11,969 nt of DNA, taken from the NCBI GenBank assembly GCA_937975735.1, contig CALJUI010000224.1:1-11969 (forward strand). Reading direction: 5' to 3'. The stretch comes from an uncultured Rubrivivax sp. Its GTDB lineage: Bacteria > Pseudomonadota > Gammaproteobacteria > Burkholderiales > Burkholderiaceae_C. Positions 6,125 through 11,969 of the stretch are shown here, piece by piece. The notes below the pieces were generated by a model. The model saw nothing but the letters and a program-made list of their open reading frames with translations, made no database searches and was not told the origin of the DNA. Both the position numbers and the translations under genes were made by a program. Positions within the stretch are counted from its first letter, which is position 1, and the number at the start of each line of letters is the position of its first letter.

Positions 6125-6582
6125 GGGGTCGCCGGCGCCTTGGTCACGCGGACCTTGCCGCCGGTGGTCACCAGGATCACCGCGTCGCCGGCGACGATGT
6201 TCTCGCTGCCCTTCGCCTGGACCACCGCGCGGCGCTCGCCGCTCTTGAGCTGGACGAGGATCTCGACCGCGTCCTCGCGGGTGGCGCTGCGCTCGACCGC
6301 GTTGCCGATGACGCCGCCGACGACCGCGCCGAGCACGCCGACGACGATGCCCTCGCGCCGCCCGCCGACCGACGAGCCGGCGACGCCGCCGGCCACCGCG
6401 CCGGCGGCCGAGCCGATGCCCGACTGGGTCCCGTCGACGGTGACCGGGCGGACGGACAGCACGGTGGCGTCGACCACGGTGGACAGGCGTTGCGCATCGC
6501 GCGGCTGGATCACGTCGGGGCTGGTGGTGGTGCAGGCGGCCAGCGAGGCGGCCGTGGCGAGGGCGATCAGCAGTGATTTCAT
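6115..6582 (-). CDS. Glycine-zipper outer-membrane lipoprotein, SlyB/Pcp-like
   Basis: A 155-residue predicted lipoprotein. The N-terminus 'MKSLLIALATAASLAAC' is a signal peptide with a lipobox (SLAAC), so Cys17 would be lipidated and the protein anchored, probably in the outer membrane. Residues about 55-95 form a glycine-zipper (Gly-rich 2TM/Rick_17kDa) region: 'GIGSAAGAVAGGVAGSSVGGRREGIVVGVLGAVVGGVIGNAVE'. The C-terminal ~50 residues are a small beta-rich domain ('ILVQLKSGERRAVVQAKGSENIVAGDAVILVTTGGKVRVT'), as in SlyB/Pcp-type proteins, which stabilise the outer membrane. An AAGGA ribosome-binding site (6590-6594, minus strand) sits 7 bases before the ATG. A GACAAT box further upstream could be its own promoter. 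The family call is good; the exact orthologue is not certain. Confidence 0.88.
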   Translation of the reverse strand: MKSLLIALATAASLAACTTTSPDVIQPRDAQRLSTVVDATVLSVRPVTVDGTQSGIGSAAGAVAGGVAGSSVGGRREGIVVGVLGAVVGGVIGNAVERSATREDAVEILVQLKSGERRAVVQAKGSENIVAGDAVILVTTGGKVRVTKAPATPRS

Positions 6583-6607
6583 GAGGGAGTCCTTCCGGAT
6601 CGAATGA

Positions 6608-6620
6608 CCCGATTGTCGGG
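6608..6620 (-). promoter_or_regulatory. Possible -10 box and hairpin upstream of the lipoprotein gene
   Basis: The minus strand reads CCCGACAATCGGG, which both folds as a 5-bp hairpin with a 3-base loop and contains GACAAT, a 4-of-6 match to TATAAT about 30 bases before the lipoprotein ATG. It could be the lipoprotein promoter, or a weak stop for the upstream HNH gene. No clear -35 or T tract supports either reading. Confidence 0.25.
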
Positions 6621-6651
6621 CACGTGGTTCAACGCGCCAGGTAAAGAAATG

Positions 6652-7209
6652 TCAGCCGTGCAGCCGGCTCGAGCGCGGCACCGACGCGAGCAGGAACTCC
6701 ATCTGGTCGGCGACGATGCGCCGGCCGCGCAGGATCATGTCCTCGTGCAGGCTGGGCACGTAGGGCAGGTACAGCAAGGTCATGTTCGCTTCTTCGGGCA
6801 GGCGGTTGCCCTTGCGGCCGTTGCAGCCGCGACAGGCGGTGATGCAGTTCATCCAGGAGTCGGGCCCGCCGCGCGACACCGGCACGATGTGCTCGCGGGT
6901 GAGGTCCTCGAAGGCGAATCGGCCGCCGCAGTAGGCGCAGACCTGGCGGTCGCGCGAGAACAGCTTCGGGTTGGACAGCGCCGGCACCTGGCGCCAGGCG
7001 CGGCTGGGCACGCTGCCCCGCACCGCGATGATCGGGTGCACCTCGATGCGCGACTGCAGTCCGGTCGTGCGCTGGATGCCGCCGCGCAGCACCTGGAAGG
7101 TCTCGCCGAGCGTCCAGGCGATCTCGTCGCAGGCATACAGGATCGCCGCCTCGCGTGGGGTGACCCAGGCCTGCGGCCGTCCGGAGACATCGAGCTGCAG
7201 CACGTCCAT
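6652..7209 (-). CDS. HNH endonuclease-family protein
   Basis: A 185-residue protein with an HNH nuclease fold on a zinc-binding treble clef. The domain covers about residues 85-140: Zn ligands C91-x2-C94 (CAYC) and C126-x2-C129 (CRGC), first motif His in 'LTREHIVPVSRGG' (H107), central Asn in 'SWMNCITAC' (N121), and 'CNGRKGNRLPEEA' ending the motif. The remaining parts ('LDVSGRPQAWVTPREAAILYACDEIAW', 'SRIEVHPIIAVRG', 'LLYLPYVPSLHEDMILRGRRIVADQMEFLLA') are conserved in a chromosomal betaproteobacterial HNH family of unknown biological role. The frame is open upstream to 7326, but family members begin at MDVLQLDV, so I take ATG 7209; no clear Shine-Dalgarno sequence precedes it. No toxin, immunity or phage gene adjoins it, so it is more likely a housekeeping or orphan nuclease than part of a defence island. 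Confidence 0.88.
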   Translation of the reverse strand: MDVLQLDVSGRPQAWVTPREAAILYACDEIAWTLGETFQVLRGGIQRTTGLQSRIEVHPIIAVRGSVPSRAWRQVPALSNPKLFSRDRQVCAYCGGRFAFEDLTREHIVPVSRGGPDSWMNCITACRGCNGRKGNRLPEEANMTLLYLPYVPSLHEDMILRGRRIVADQMEFLLASVPRSSRLHG

Positions 7210-7381
7210 CAAGGCGAAGCGTAATGCAATCCGCGAATCCCGCTCAACTCCTGCGCTTCGCGCCGGTCGCCCGACCCGTCGATCGGTGGAAACCCGGCCG
7301 GGCAGCGACCGTCGCGTTCTAGGCAAGCAACCCTAAAAAATGATCGCTCCGGGGCCCGCAGGACGCGGTCAAGTTCTGCAG

Positions 7382-7401
7382 AATAGAACGATCGTTCGAT
7401 T
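7382..7401. promoter_or_regulatory. Inverted-repeat operator for the TetR-family regulator
   Basis: A 20-bp inverted repeat centred on the perfect palindrome GAACGATCGTTC (7386-7397), with one mismatched pair (7385/7398). It lies 30 bases upstream of the GTG start of the regulator gene and overlaps a second palindrome TTCTGCAGAA (7374-7383). Symmetric sites of this size and position are characteristic of TetR-family autoregulation. The AT-rich ATTTATT immediately after it may hold the -10 box, so binding would block transcription of the whole cluster. The rest of 7210-7431 shows no gene. Confidence 0.65.
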
Positions 7402-7431
7402 TATTCCCCGTCCTCTGACGAACCGCCCCGC

Positions 7432-8079
7432 GTGAGCACACCCGCCGACGACAGCCGTTCAGCCGCCCGGCCCCTGCAGAAGGGCCAGCAGACCCGCGCC
7501 GCGATCCTCGATGCCGCGCTGGGCATGGCCTCGCACGTCGGTCTCGAAGGCCTGTCGATCGGCGCGCTCGCCGAGATGATGGGCATGAGCAAGTCCGGCG
7601 TGTTCGCCCACTTCGGCTCGCGCGAGGAGCTGCAGATCTCGGTCATCCGCGAGTACCACACACGCTTCGAGGACGAGGTGTTCTTCCCGGCGATCGCCGA
7701 ACCGCGGGGCCTGCCGCGGCTGCGCGCGCTGTTCGAGCGCTGGGTGCGGCGGGTCTCGGTCGAGCTGGACTCGGGCTGCATCTACATCAGCGGCGCGGTC
7801 GAGTTCGACGACCGGCCCGGCCCGGTGCGCGACGCGCTGGCGTCGATGGTGCGCGCCTGGCACGCCGCGCTGGAGCGCGCGATCCGGCTGGCCATCGACG
7901 CCGGCGGCCTGCGCGCCGACACGGATCCGCACCAGATGCTGTTCGAGATCCACGGCCTGATCCTCGCGCTGCACCACGACGCGCGCTTCCTGCGCAACCC
8001 CGGCGTGCTCGACCGTGCCCGCCGGGCCTTCGAGCGTCTGCTCGCCCACTACCAGTCCGGCGCGCCGACGGCGCGCTGA
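7432..8079 (+). CDS. TetR-family transcriptional regulator
   Basis: A 215-residue one-component repressor. The N-terminal helix-turn-helix domain is standard TetR: 'QQTRAAILDAALGMASHVGLEGLSIGALAEMMGMSKSGVFAHFGSREELQISVIREY' (19-75), with the recognition helix around 'MSKSGVFAHFG' (52-62). The C-terminal ligand/dimer domain resembles the group with 'FERWVRRVS...GCIYISGAVEFDDRPGPVRD' (TetR_C 'YsiA-like'), often linked to fatty-acid metabolism. The only reasonable start is GTG 7432; no strong Shine-Dalgarno sequence is seen. The acyl-CoA dehydrogenase begins 34 bases after the stop, so they are probably co-transcribed. The upstream inverted repeat suggests autoregulation. By analogy with FadR/PsrA/PfmR-like TetR proteins the effector would be an acyl-CoA, which is inference. 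Confidence 0.93.
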   Translation: MSTPADDSRSAARPLQKGQQTRAAILDAALGMASHVGLEGLSIGALAEMMGMSKSGVFAHFGSREELQISVIREYHTRFEDEVFFPAIAEPRGLPRLRALFERWVRRVSVELDSGCIYISGAVEFDDRPGPVRDALASMVRAWHAALERAIRLAIDAGGLRADTDPHQMLFEIHGLILALHHDARFLRNPGVLDRARRAFERLLAHYQSGAPTAR

Positions 8080-8113
8080 TCCAACGTCTTCCGTCCTCAC
8101 CAGGAGAGATCCC

Positions 8114-9904
8114 GTGGCCCATTACACCCCCCCGCTGCGCGACATGCAGTTCGTGCTGCACGAACTGCTCGACAGCGCCGGCGAGTACAAGTCGATGCCG
8201 CGCCACAAGGACGTCGACGCCGACACGATCAACGCCGTGCTCGAGGAGGCCGGCAAGTTCGCCGCCAGCGTGATCTTTCCCCTCAACATCTCGGGCGACG
8301 AAGAGGGCTGCGTGCTGGACAAGTCGACGCACGAGGTTCGCGCACCCCAGGGCTTCAAGGAGGCCTACCAGGCCTACGTGCAGGGCGGCTGGCCCAGCCT
8401 GAGCGCCGATCCAGCGTTCGGCGGCCAGGGCCTGCCGCTGGTGCTCAACCAGTGCGTCTACGAGATGCTGAACTCGGCCAACCAGGCCTGGACGATGTAC
8501 CCGGGCCTGTCGCACGGCGCCTACGAGTGCCTGCATGCGCATGGCACGGAAGAGCAGAAGGCGACCTACCTGCCGATGCTGACCAGCGGCCAGTGGACCG
8601 GCACGATGTGCCTGACCGAGCCGCACTGCGGCACCGACCTCGGCCTGCTGCGCACCAAGGCCGAGCCGCAGCCCGACGGCACGTACAAGCTGACCGGCCA
8701 GAAGATCTTCATCTCCGCCGGCGAGCACGACCTGGCCGAGAACATCGTCCACCTCGTGCTCGCGCGCTTGCCGGACGCGCCGGCGGGCAGCAAGGGCATC
8801 TCGCTGTTCGTGGTGCCGAAGTTCAAGGTCAAGGCCGACGGCTCACTGGGCGAGCGCAACCCGATCTTCTGCGGCGCGCTCGAGCACAAGATGGGCATCC
8901 ACGGCAACGCCACCTGCCAGATGAACCTGGACGGCGCGGTCGGCAGCCTGGTGGGCGCGCCGAACAAGGGCCTGGCGGCGATGTTCGTGATGATGAACGC
9001 GGCCCGCCTGGGCGTGGGCAACCAGTCGCTCGGGCTGACCGAGGTCGCCTACCAGAACGCCGTCGCGTACGCGAAGGACCGCCTGCAGATGCGCAGCCTG
9101 TCGGGCCCGAAGGCGCCGGACAAGCCGGCCGACCCGATCATCGTGCACCCGGACGTGCGCAAGATGCTGCTGACCGCACGCGCCTACGCCGAGGGCGGAC
9201 GCGCGCTGGCGATCTACACCGCGCTGCTGATCGACAAGGAGCTCAGCGCCGAGGACCACGAGGAGCGCAAGGAGGCGGCCGACCTCGTCGCACTGCTGAC
9301 GCCGATCATCAAGGCCTTCTTCACCGACAACGGCTGGATCGCGACCAGCCACTGCCTGCAGGTCTTCGGCGGCCACGGCTACATCAAGGAATGGGGCATG
9401 GAGCAGTACGTGCGCGATGCCCGCATCAACATGATCTACGAGGGCACGAACACGATCCAGGCGCTGGATCTGCTCGGACGCAAGGTGCTGGGCGACAACG
9501 GCGCCAAGCTGAAGAAGTTCGGCGCGCTGGTGCAGGCCTTCGTCGAGGAGGAGGGCACGAACGAGGCCATGCAGGAGTTCGTGAACCCGCTGGCCGAACT
9601 GGGCGACAAGGTCACCAAGCTGACGATGGAACTCGGCATGAAGGCGATGGGCAACGCCGACGAAGTCGGCGCCGCGGCGGTCGACTACCTGCGGATCTGC
9701 GGCCATCTCGTGTTCGGCTACTTCTGGGCGCGGATGGCGAAAGTCGCGCTCGAGAAGCAGAATGGGGGCGACCCGTTCTACACCGCCAAGCTGGCCACCG
9801 CGCGCTTCTACTTCGCCAAGCTGTTGCCCGAGACGGCCGGCCTGATCCGCAGTGCGCGCGCCGGACTCTCCCCGCTGATGGCGATGGACGAAGCGCTGTT
9901 CTGA
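8114..9904 (+). CDS. Acyl-CoA dehydrogenase (long form with C-terminal extension)
   Basis: A FAD-dependent enzyme that makes the alpha,beta double bond in acyl-CoA, the first step of beta-oxidation. It has 596 residues, the length of the subfamily with an N-terminal extension (residues 1-35, 'HYTPPLRDMQFVLHELL') and an extra C-terminal helical domain (about 465-590), not the ~390-residue classic form. Signature 1 'MCLTEPHCGTDLGLLRTKA' (165-183) and signature 2 region 'LQVFGGHGYIKEWGMEQYVRDARINMIYEGTNTIQALDLLGRK' (415-457) are intact; Glu443 in YEGT is the expected catalytic base. GTG 8114 is preceded by AGGAGAG at 5 bases and gives the family start AHYTPPLRD. Close relatives include DmdC (3-methylmercaptopropionyl-CoA dehydrogenase), so databases may use that name, but no other dmd gene is nearby. 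With the hydroxyacyl-CoA dehydrogenase downstream, a fatty-acyl substrate is more likely. Confidence 0.96.
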   Translation: MAHYTPPLRDMQFVLHELLDSAGEYKSMPRHKDVDADTINAVLEEAGKFAASVIFPLNISGDEEGCVLDKSTHEVRAPQGFKEAYQAYVQGGWPSLSADPAFGGQGLPLVLNQCVYEMLNSANQAWTMYPGLSHGAYECLHAHGTEEQKATYLPMLTSGQWTGTMCLTEPHCGTDLGLLRTKAEPQPDGTYKLTGQKIFISAGEHDLAENIVHLVLARLPDAPAGSKGISLFVVPKFKVKADGSLGERNPIFCGALEHKMGIHGNATCQMNLDGAVGSLVGAPNKGLAAMFVMMNAARLGVGNQSLGLTEVAYQNAVAYAKDRLQMRSLSGPKAPDKPADPIIVHPDVRKMLLTARAYAEGGRALAIYTALLIDKELSAEDHEERKEAADLVALLTPIIKAFFTDNGWIATSHCLQVFGGHGYIKEWGMEQYVRDARINMIYEGTNTIQALDLLGRKVLGDNGAKLKKFGALVQAFVEEEGTNEAMQEFVNPLAELGDKVTKLTMELGMKAMGNADEVGAAAVDYLRICGHLVFGYFWARMAKVALEKQNGGDPFYTAKLATARFYFAKLLPETAGLIRSARAGLSPLMAMDEALF

Positions 9905-9932
9905 CTCACCCCGAACCACCAGGAGACACACC

Positions 9933-10370
9933 ATGAAATCCCTGATCGCCTCGATGCTGATCCTTGCCGCTGGTAGCGTGTTCGCGCAGGCCACGCCGGT
10001 CGGCGCCTGGAAGACCATCGACGACAAGACGAAGACCGAGAAGGCCATCGTGCGCATCACCGAGGCCGGTGGCGTGCTCTCGGGCAAGATCGAGAAGCTG
10101 CTCGCGCCCGACGCCAAGCACGATGGCGTCTGCGACAAGTGCGAGGACGACCGCAAGGGCAAGCCGATCGTCGGTATGGAGATCCTGCGCGGCGTCAAGA
10201 AGGGCAGCGAGGACGGCGTCTGGGACGGCGGCACGATCCTCGACAGCGCCGAAGGCAAGATCTACAAGGTGCGTCTGCAGCCCGTCGACGGCGGCAAGAA
10301 GATGGAAGTGCGCGGCTACGTCGGCCTGCCGCTGCTCGGTCGCACCCAGACGTGGATCCGTGCCGAATAG
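9933..10370 (+). CDS. Secreted DUF2147 protein
   Basis: A 145-residue protein with a Sec signal peptide, 'MKSLIASMLILAAGSVFA' then QA (cleavage after Ala18). The mature domain is DUF2147: 'PVGAWKTIDDKTKTEKAIVRI' at its start, a CxxC pair (C67, C70) in 'GVCDKCEDDRKGKPIVGMEIL', 'WDGGTILDSAEGKIYKVRL' and the ending 'GYVGLPLLGRTQTWIR'. It is predicted to be a small periplasmic lipocalin-like beta-barrel; a lipid-related role is a plausible guess, as the family has no well-established function. It lies 28 bases after the dehydrogenase and 19 bases before the hydroxyacyl-CoA dehydrogenase, with the same AGGAGA ribosome-binding site (9921-9926, 6 bases to ATG), so it is part of the operon. Recognition of the family is good; function is unknown. 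Confidence 0.92.
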   Translation: MKSLIASMLILAAGSVFAQATPVGAWKTIDDKTKTEKAIVRITEAGGVLSGKIEKLLAPDAKHDGVCDKCEDDRKGKPIVGMEILRGVKKGSEDGVWDGGTILDSAEGKIYKVRLQPVDGGKKMEVRGYVGLPLLGRTQTWIRAE

Positions 10371-10389
10371 GACCCCCAGGAGAATCCCC

Positions 10390-11969
10390 GTGAATCGATT
10401 CCAAGTCCGCAAGGTCGCCGTGCTCGGCGCCGGCGTCATGGGCGCGCAGATCGCTGCCCACCTCGTCAACGTCCGCGTGCCGGTCGTGCTGTTCGACCTG
10501 CCCGCCAAGGAGGGGCCCAAGAACGGCATCGTCGCGAAGGCGGTGGCGGGCCTGAAGAAGCTCAAGCCCTCGCCGCTGGGCGTCGCCTCGGACGCCGACC
10601 GCATCGAGCAAGCCAACTACGAGGAGAACCTCGACAAGCTGACGGGGTGCGACCTCGTCATCGAGGCCATCGCCGAGCGCATGGACTGGAAGCGCGACCT
10701 CTACGAGAAGATCGCGCCGGCGCTGGCGCCGCACGCCATCGTTGCGAGCAACACCTCCGGCCTGTCGATCACCAAGCTGTCCGACGCGCTGCCCGAGGCG
10801 ATCCGGCCGCGCTTCTGCGGCATCCACTTCTTCAACCCGCCGCGCTACATGACGCTGGTGGAGCTGATCCCGACCGCGGCGACCAAGCCCGAGATCCTCG
10901 ACCAGCTCGAGACCTTCGTCACCACCGCGCTCGGCAAGGGCGTGGTGCGCGCCAAGGACACGCCGAACTTCGTCGCCAACCGCGTCGGCATCGCCGGCAT
11001 GCTGGCGACGATGATCGAGGCCGGCAAGCACGGGCTGACCATCGACGTCGTCGACGACCTCACCGGCAAGAAGATGGGTCGCGCCAGCAGCGGCACCTTC
11101 CGCACCGCCGACGTCGTCGGCCTGGACACGATGGCGCACGTCATCAAGACGATGCAGGACAACCTGAAGGACGACCCGTTCTTCGAGACCTATGCGACGC
11201 CGAAGGTGCTGGCCGGCCTGCTCGACAAGGGCGCGCTGGGCCAGAAGGCCGGCGCGGGCTTCTACAAGAAGGAAGGCAAGGCCATCCTGCGGCTGGACTT
11301 CGACAAGGGTGAATACGTGCCGTCCGGCGCCAAGGCCGAGGCCATCGTCGAACGCATGCTGAAGAAGCCGCCGGCGGAACGGCTGAAGCTGCTGCGCGAA
11401 TCGAGCCACCCGCAGGCCCAGTTCGTCTGGGCGATCCTGCGCGACGCCTTCCACTACGCGGCGATCCACCTCGCCGACATCGCCGACAGCGCGCGCGACG
11501 TCGACTTCGCGATGCGCTGGGGCTTCGGCATGAAGCAGGGTCCGTTCGAACTCTGGCAGGAGGCCGGCTGGACGCAGGTCGCGCAGTGGGTGCAGGAGGA
11601 CATCGACGCCGGGAAGGCGCTGTGCAAGGCGCCGCTGCCCGAGTGGGTCTTCAAGGGCCCGGTCGCCGACGCCGGCGGCGTGCACCGCCCCGAAGGCTCG
11701 CGCAGCGCCGCGCACGCGCGCTGGGTCGCGCCGAGCACGCTGCCGGTCTACGCCCGCCAGCCGTTCCCTGAGAGCGTGCTCGGCAGCGGCGCGGCCAAGC
11801 CGCTGGAGGCCGGCACCGAGGAGTTCCGCAACGAGGAAATCCGCGTCTGGTCGATCGACGGCGAGGTGCTGATCGCCAGCATCACTGCCAAGCTGCACCT
11901 GATCAGCCCGACCGTGACCGAGGGGCTGCTCAAGGCCGTCGAGACCGCGGGGGCGAAGTCGAAGGGCCT
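10390..11969 (+). CDS. 3-hydroxyacyl-CoA dehydrogenase / enoyl-CoA hydratase, 5' part
   Basis: The frame opens at GTG 10390, with AGGAGA (10378-10383) 6 bases upstream, and is still open at the right edge after 526 residues. Residues 7-192 form the NAD-binding 3HCDH_N domain: 'KVAVLGAGVMGAQIAAHL' with GxGxxG at 13-18, 'DLVIEAIAERMDWKRDLY', 'IVASNTSGLSI' (120-126) and 'FCGIHFFNPPRYMTLVELIP', where His146 and Glu158 are the expected catalytic pair. Residues about 193-300 are the 3HCDH C-domain ('NFVANRVG'), followed by a second degenerate C-domain copy ('WAILRDAFHYAAIHLADI', about 345-420). From ~482 'EIRVWSIDGEVLIASITAKLHLISPTVTEGLLKAV' begins a crotonase (enoyl-CoA hydratase) domain. This is the FadN-like order (dehydrogenase first), opposite to FadB, and such proteins are near 800 residues, so about a third is missing. 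It catalyses beta-oxidation steps 2 and 3 and completes the pathway begun by the upstream dehydrogenase; a thiolase would be expected next. Confidence 0.95.
   Translation, partial: MNRFQVRKVAVLGAGVMGAQIAAHLVNVRVPVVLFDLPAKEGPKNGIVAKAVAGLKKLKPSPLGVASDADRIEQANYEENLDKLTGCDLVIEAIAERMDWKRDLYEKIAPALAPHAIVASNTSGLSITKLSDALPEAIRPRFCGIHFFNPPRYMTLVELIPTAATKPEILDQLETFVTTALGKGVVRAKDTPNFVANRVGIAGMLATMIEAGKHGLTIDVVDDLTGKKMGRASSGTFRTADVVGLDTMAHVIKTMQDNLKDDPFFETYATPKVLAGLLDKGALGQKAGAGFYKKEGKAILRLDFDKGEYVPSGAKAEAIVERMLKKPPAERLKLLRESSHPQAQFVWAILRDAFHYAAIHLADIADSARDVDFAMRWGFGMKQGPFELWQEAGWTQVAQWVQEDIDAGKALCKAPLPEWVFKGPVADAGGVHRPEGSRSAAHARWVAPSTLPVYARQPFPESVLGSGAAKPLEAGTEEFRNEEIRVWSIDGEVLIASITAKLHLISPTVTEGLLKAVETAGAKSKG

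Noticed and set aside
7335..7340. A6 run read as a T-tract terminator on the minus strand
   Set aside because: No stable stem with a usable loop precedes it on that strand and no minus-strand gene ends there.
8452..9936. A 494-residue plus-strand frame overlapping the acyl-CoA dehydrogenase
   Set aside because: Out-of-phase shadow of a gene whose own frame has complete catalytic signatures.

Overview
The window looks like a high-GC betaproteobacterial chromosome segment, probably Burkholderiales of the Rubrivivax/Leptothrix/Methylibium type. The evidence is the arrangement recN-nadK facing hrcA, the GC-rich codon use, and a TetR / acyl-CoA dehydrogenase / DUF2147 / 3-hydroxyacyl-CoA dehydrogenase cluster typical of that order. 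The first ~0.8 kb looks different: it has visibly lower GC (positions 121-180 contain 33 G/C of 60; 1081-1140 contain 47 of 60) and carries two beta-propeller-like gene fragments that recall Planctomycetes or similar bacteria.

Layout. Bases 1-480 hold the 3' end of a PQQ/beta-propeller-like gene, and 526 to ~815 the 5' end of a second propeller-like gene. Between ~800 and 845 that gene and the opposing recN both lose sense, so a breakpoint lies there, most simply a chimeric contig join. On the minus strand, recN (2142 down to ~841) lacks its C-terminal ATPase half and also has an in-frame stop at codon 59. It overlaps nadK (NAD kinase, 2142-3017) by one base. hrcA (heat-shock repressor) diverges from nadK, and both appear to be expressed from -10 boxes that almost touch their start codons. 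A tRNA with CAT anticodon (best read as tRNA-Ile2) follows hrcA, then a 605-residue SLC13/DASS-type transporter with two internal RCK_C domains. Convergent to it is a small glycine-zipper lipoprotein, preceded on the same strand by an HNH endonuclease-family gene.

From 7432 to the right edge runs a co-directional fatty-acid/acyl-CoA degradation cluster: a TetR-family regulator with a clear inverted-repeat operator upstream, a 596-residue acyl-CoA dehydrogenase, a secreted DUF2147 protein, and a two-domain 3-hydroxyacyl-CoA dehydrogenase/enoyl-CoA hydratase that runs off the window. The last three genes share nearly identical AGGAGA ribosome-binding sites 5-6 nt from their starts. The regulator probably senses an acyl-CoA and controls this beta-oxidation operon.

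No CRISPR array, transposase or phage gene was seen. No convincing undescribed system was found. The items most worth checking are the breakpoint, the damaged recN, the paired near-leaderless promoters, the tRNA identity, the regulator's operator and the DUF2147 gene inside a beta-oxidation operon.
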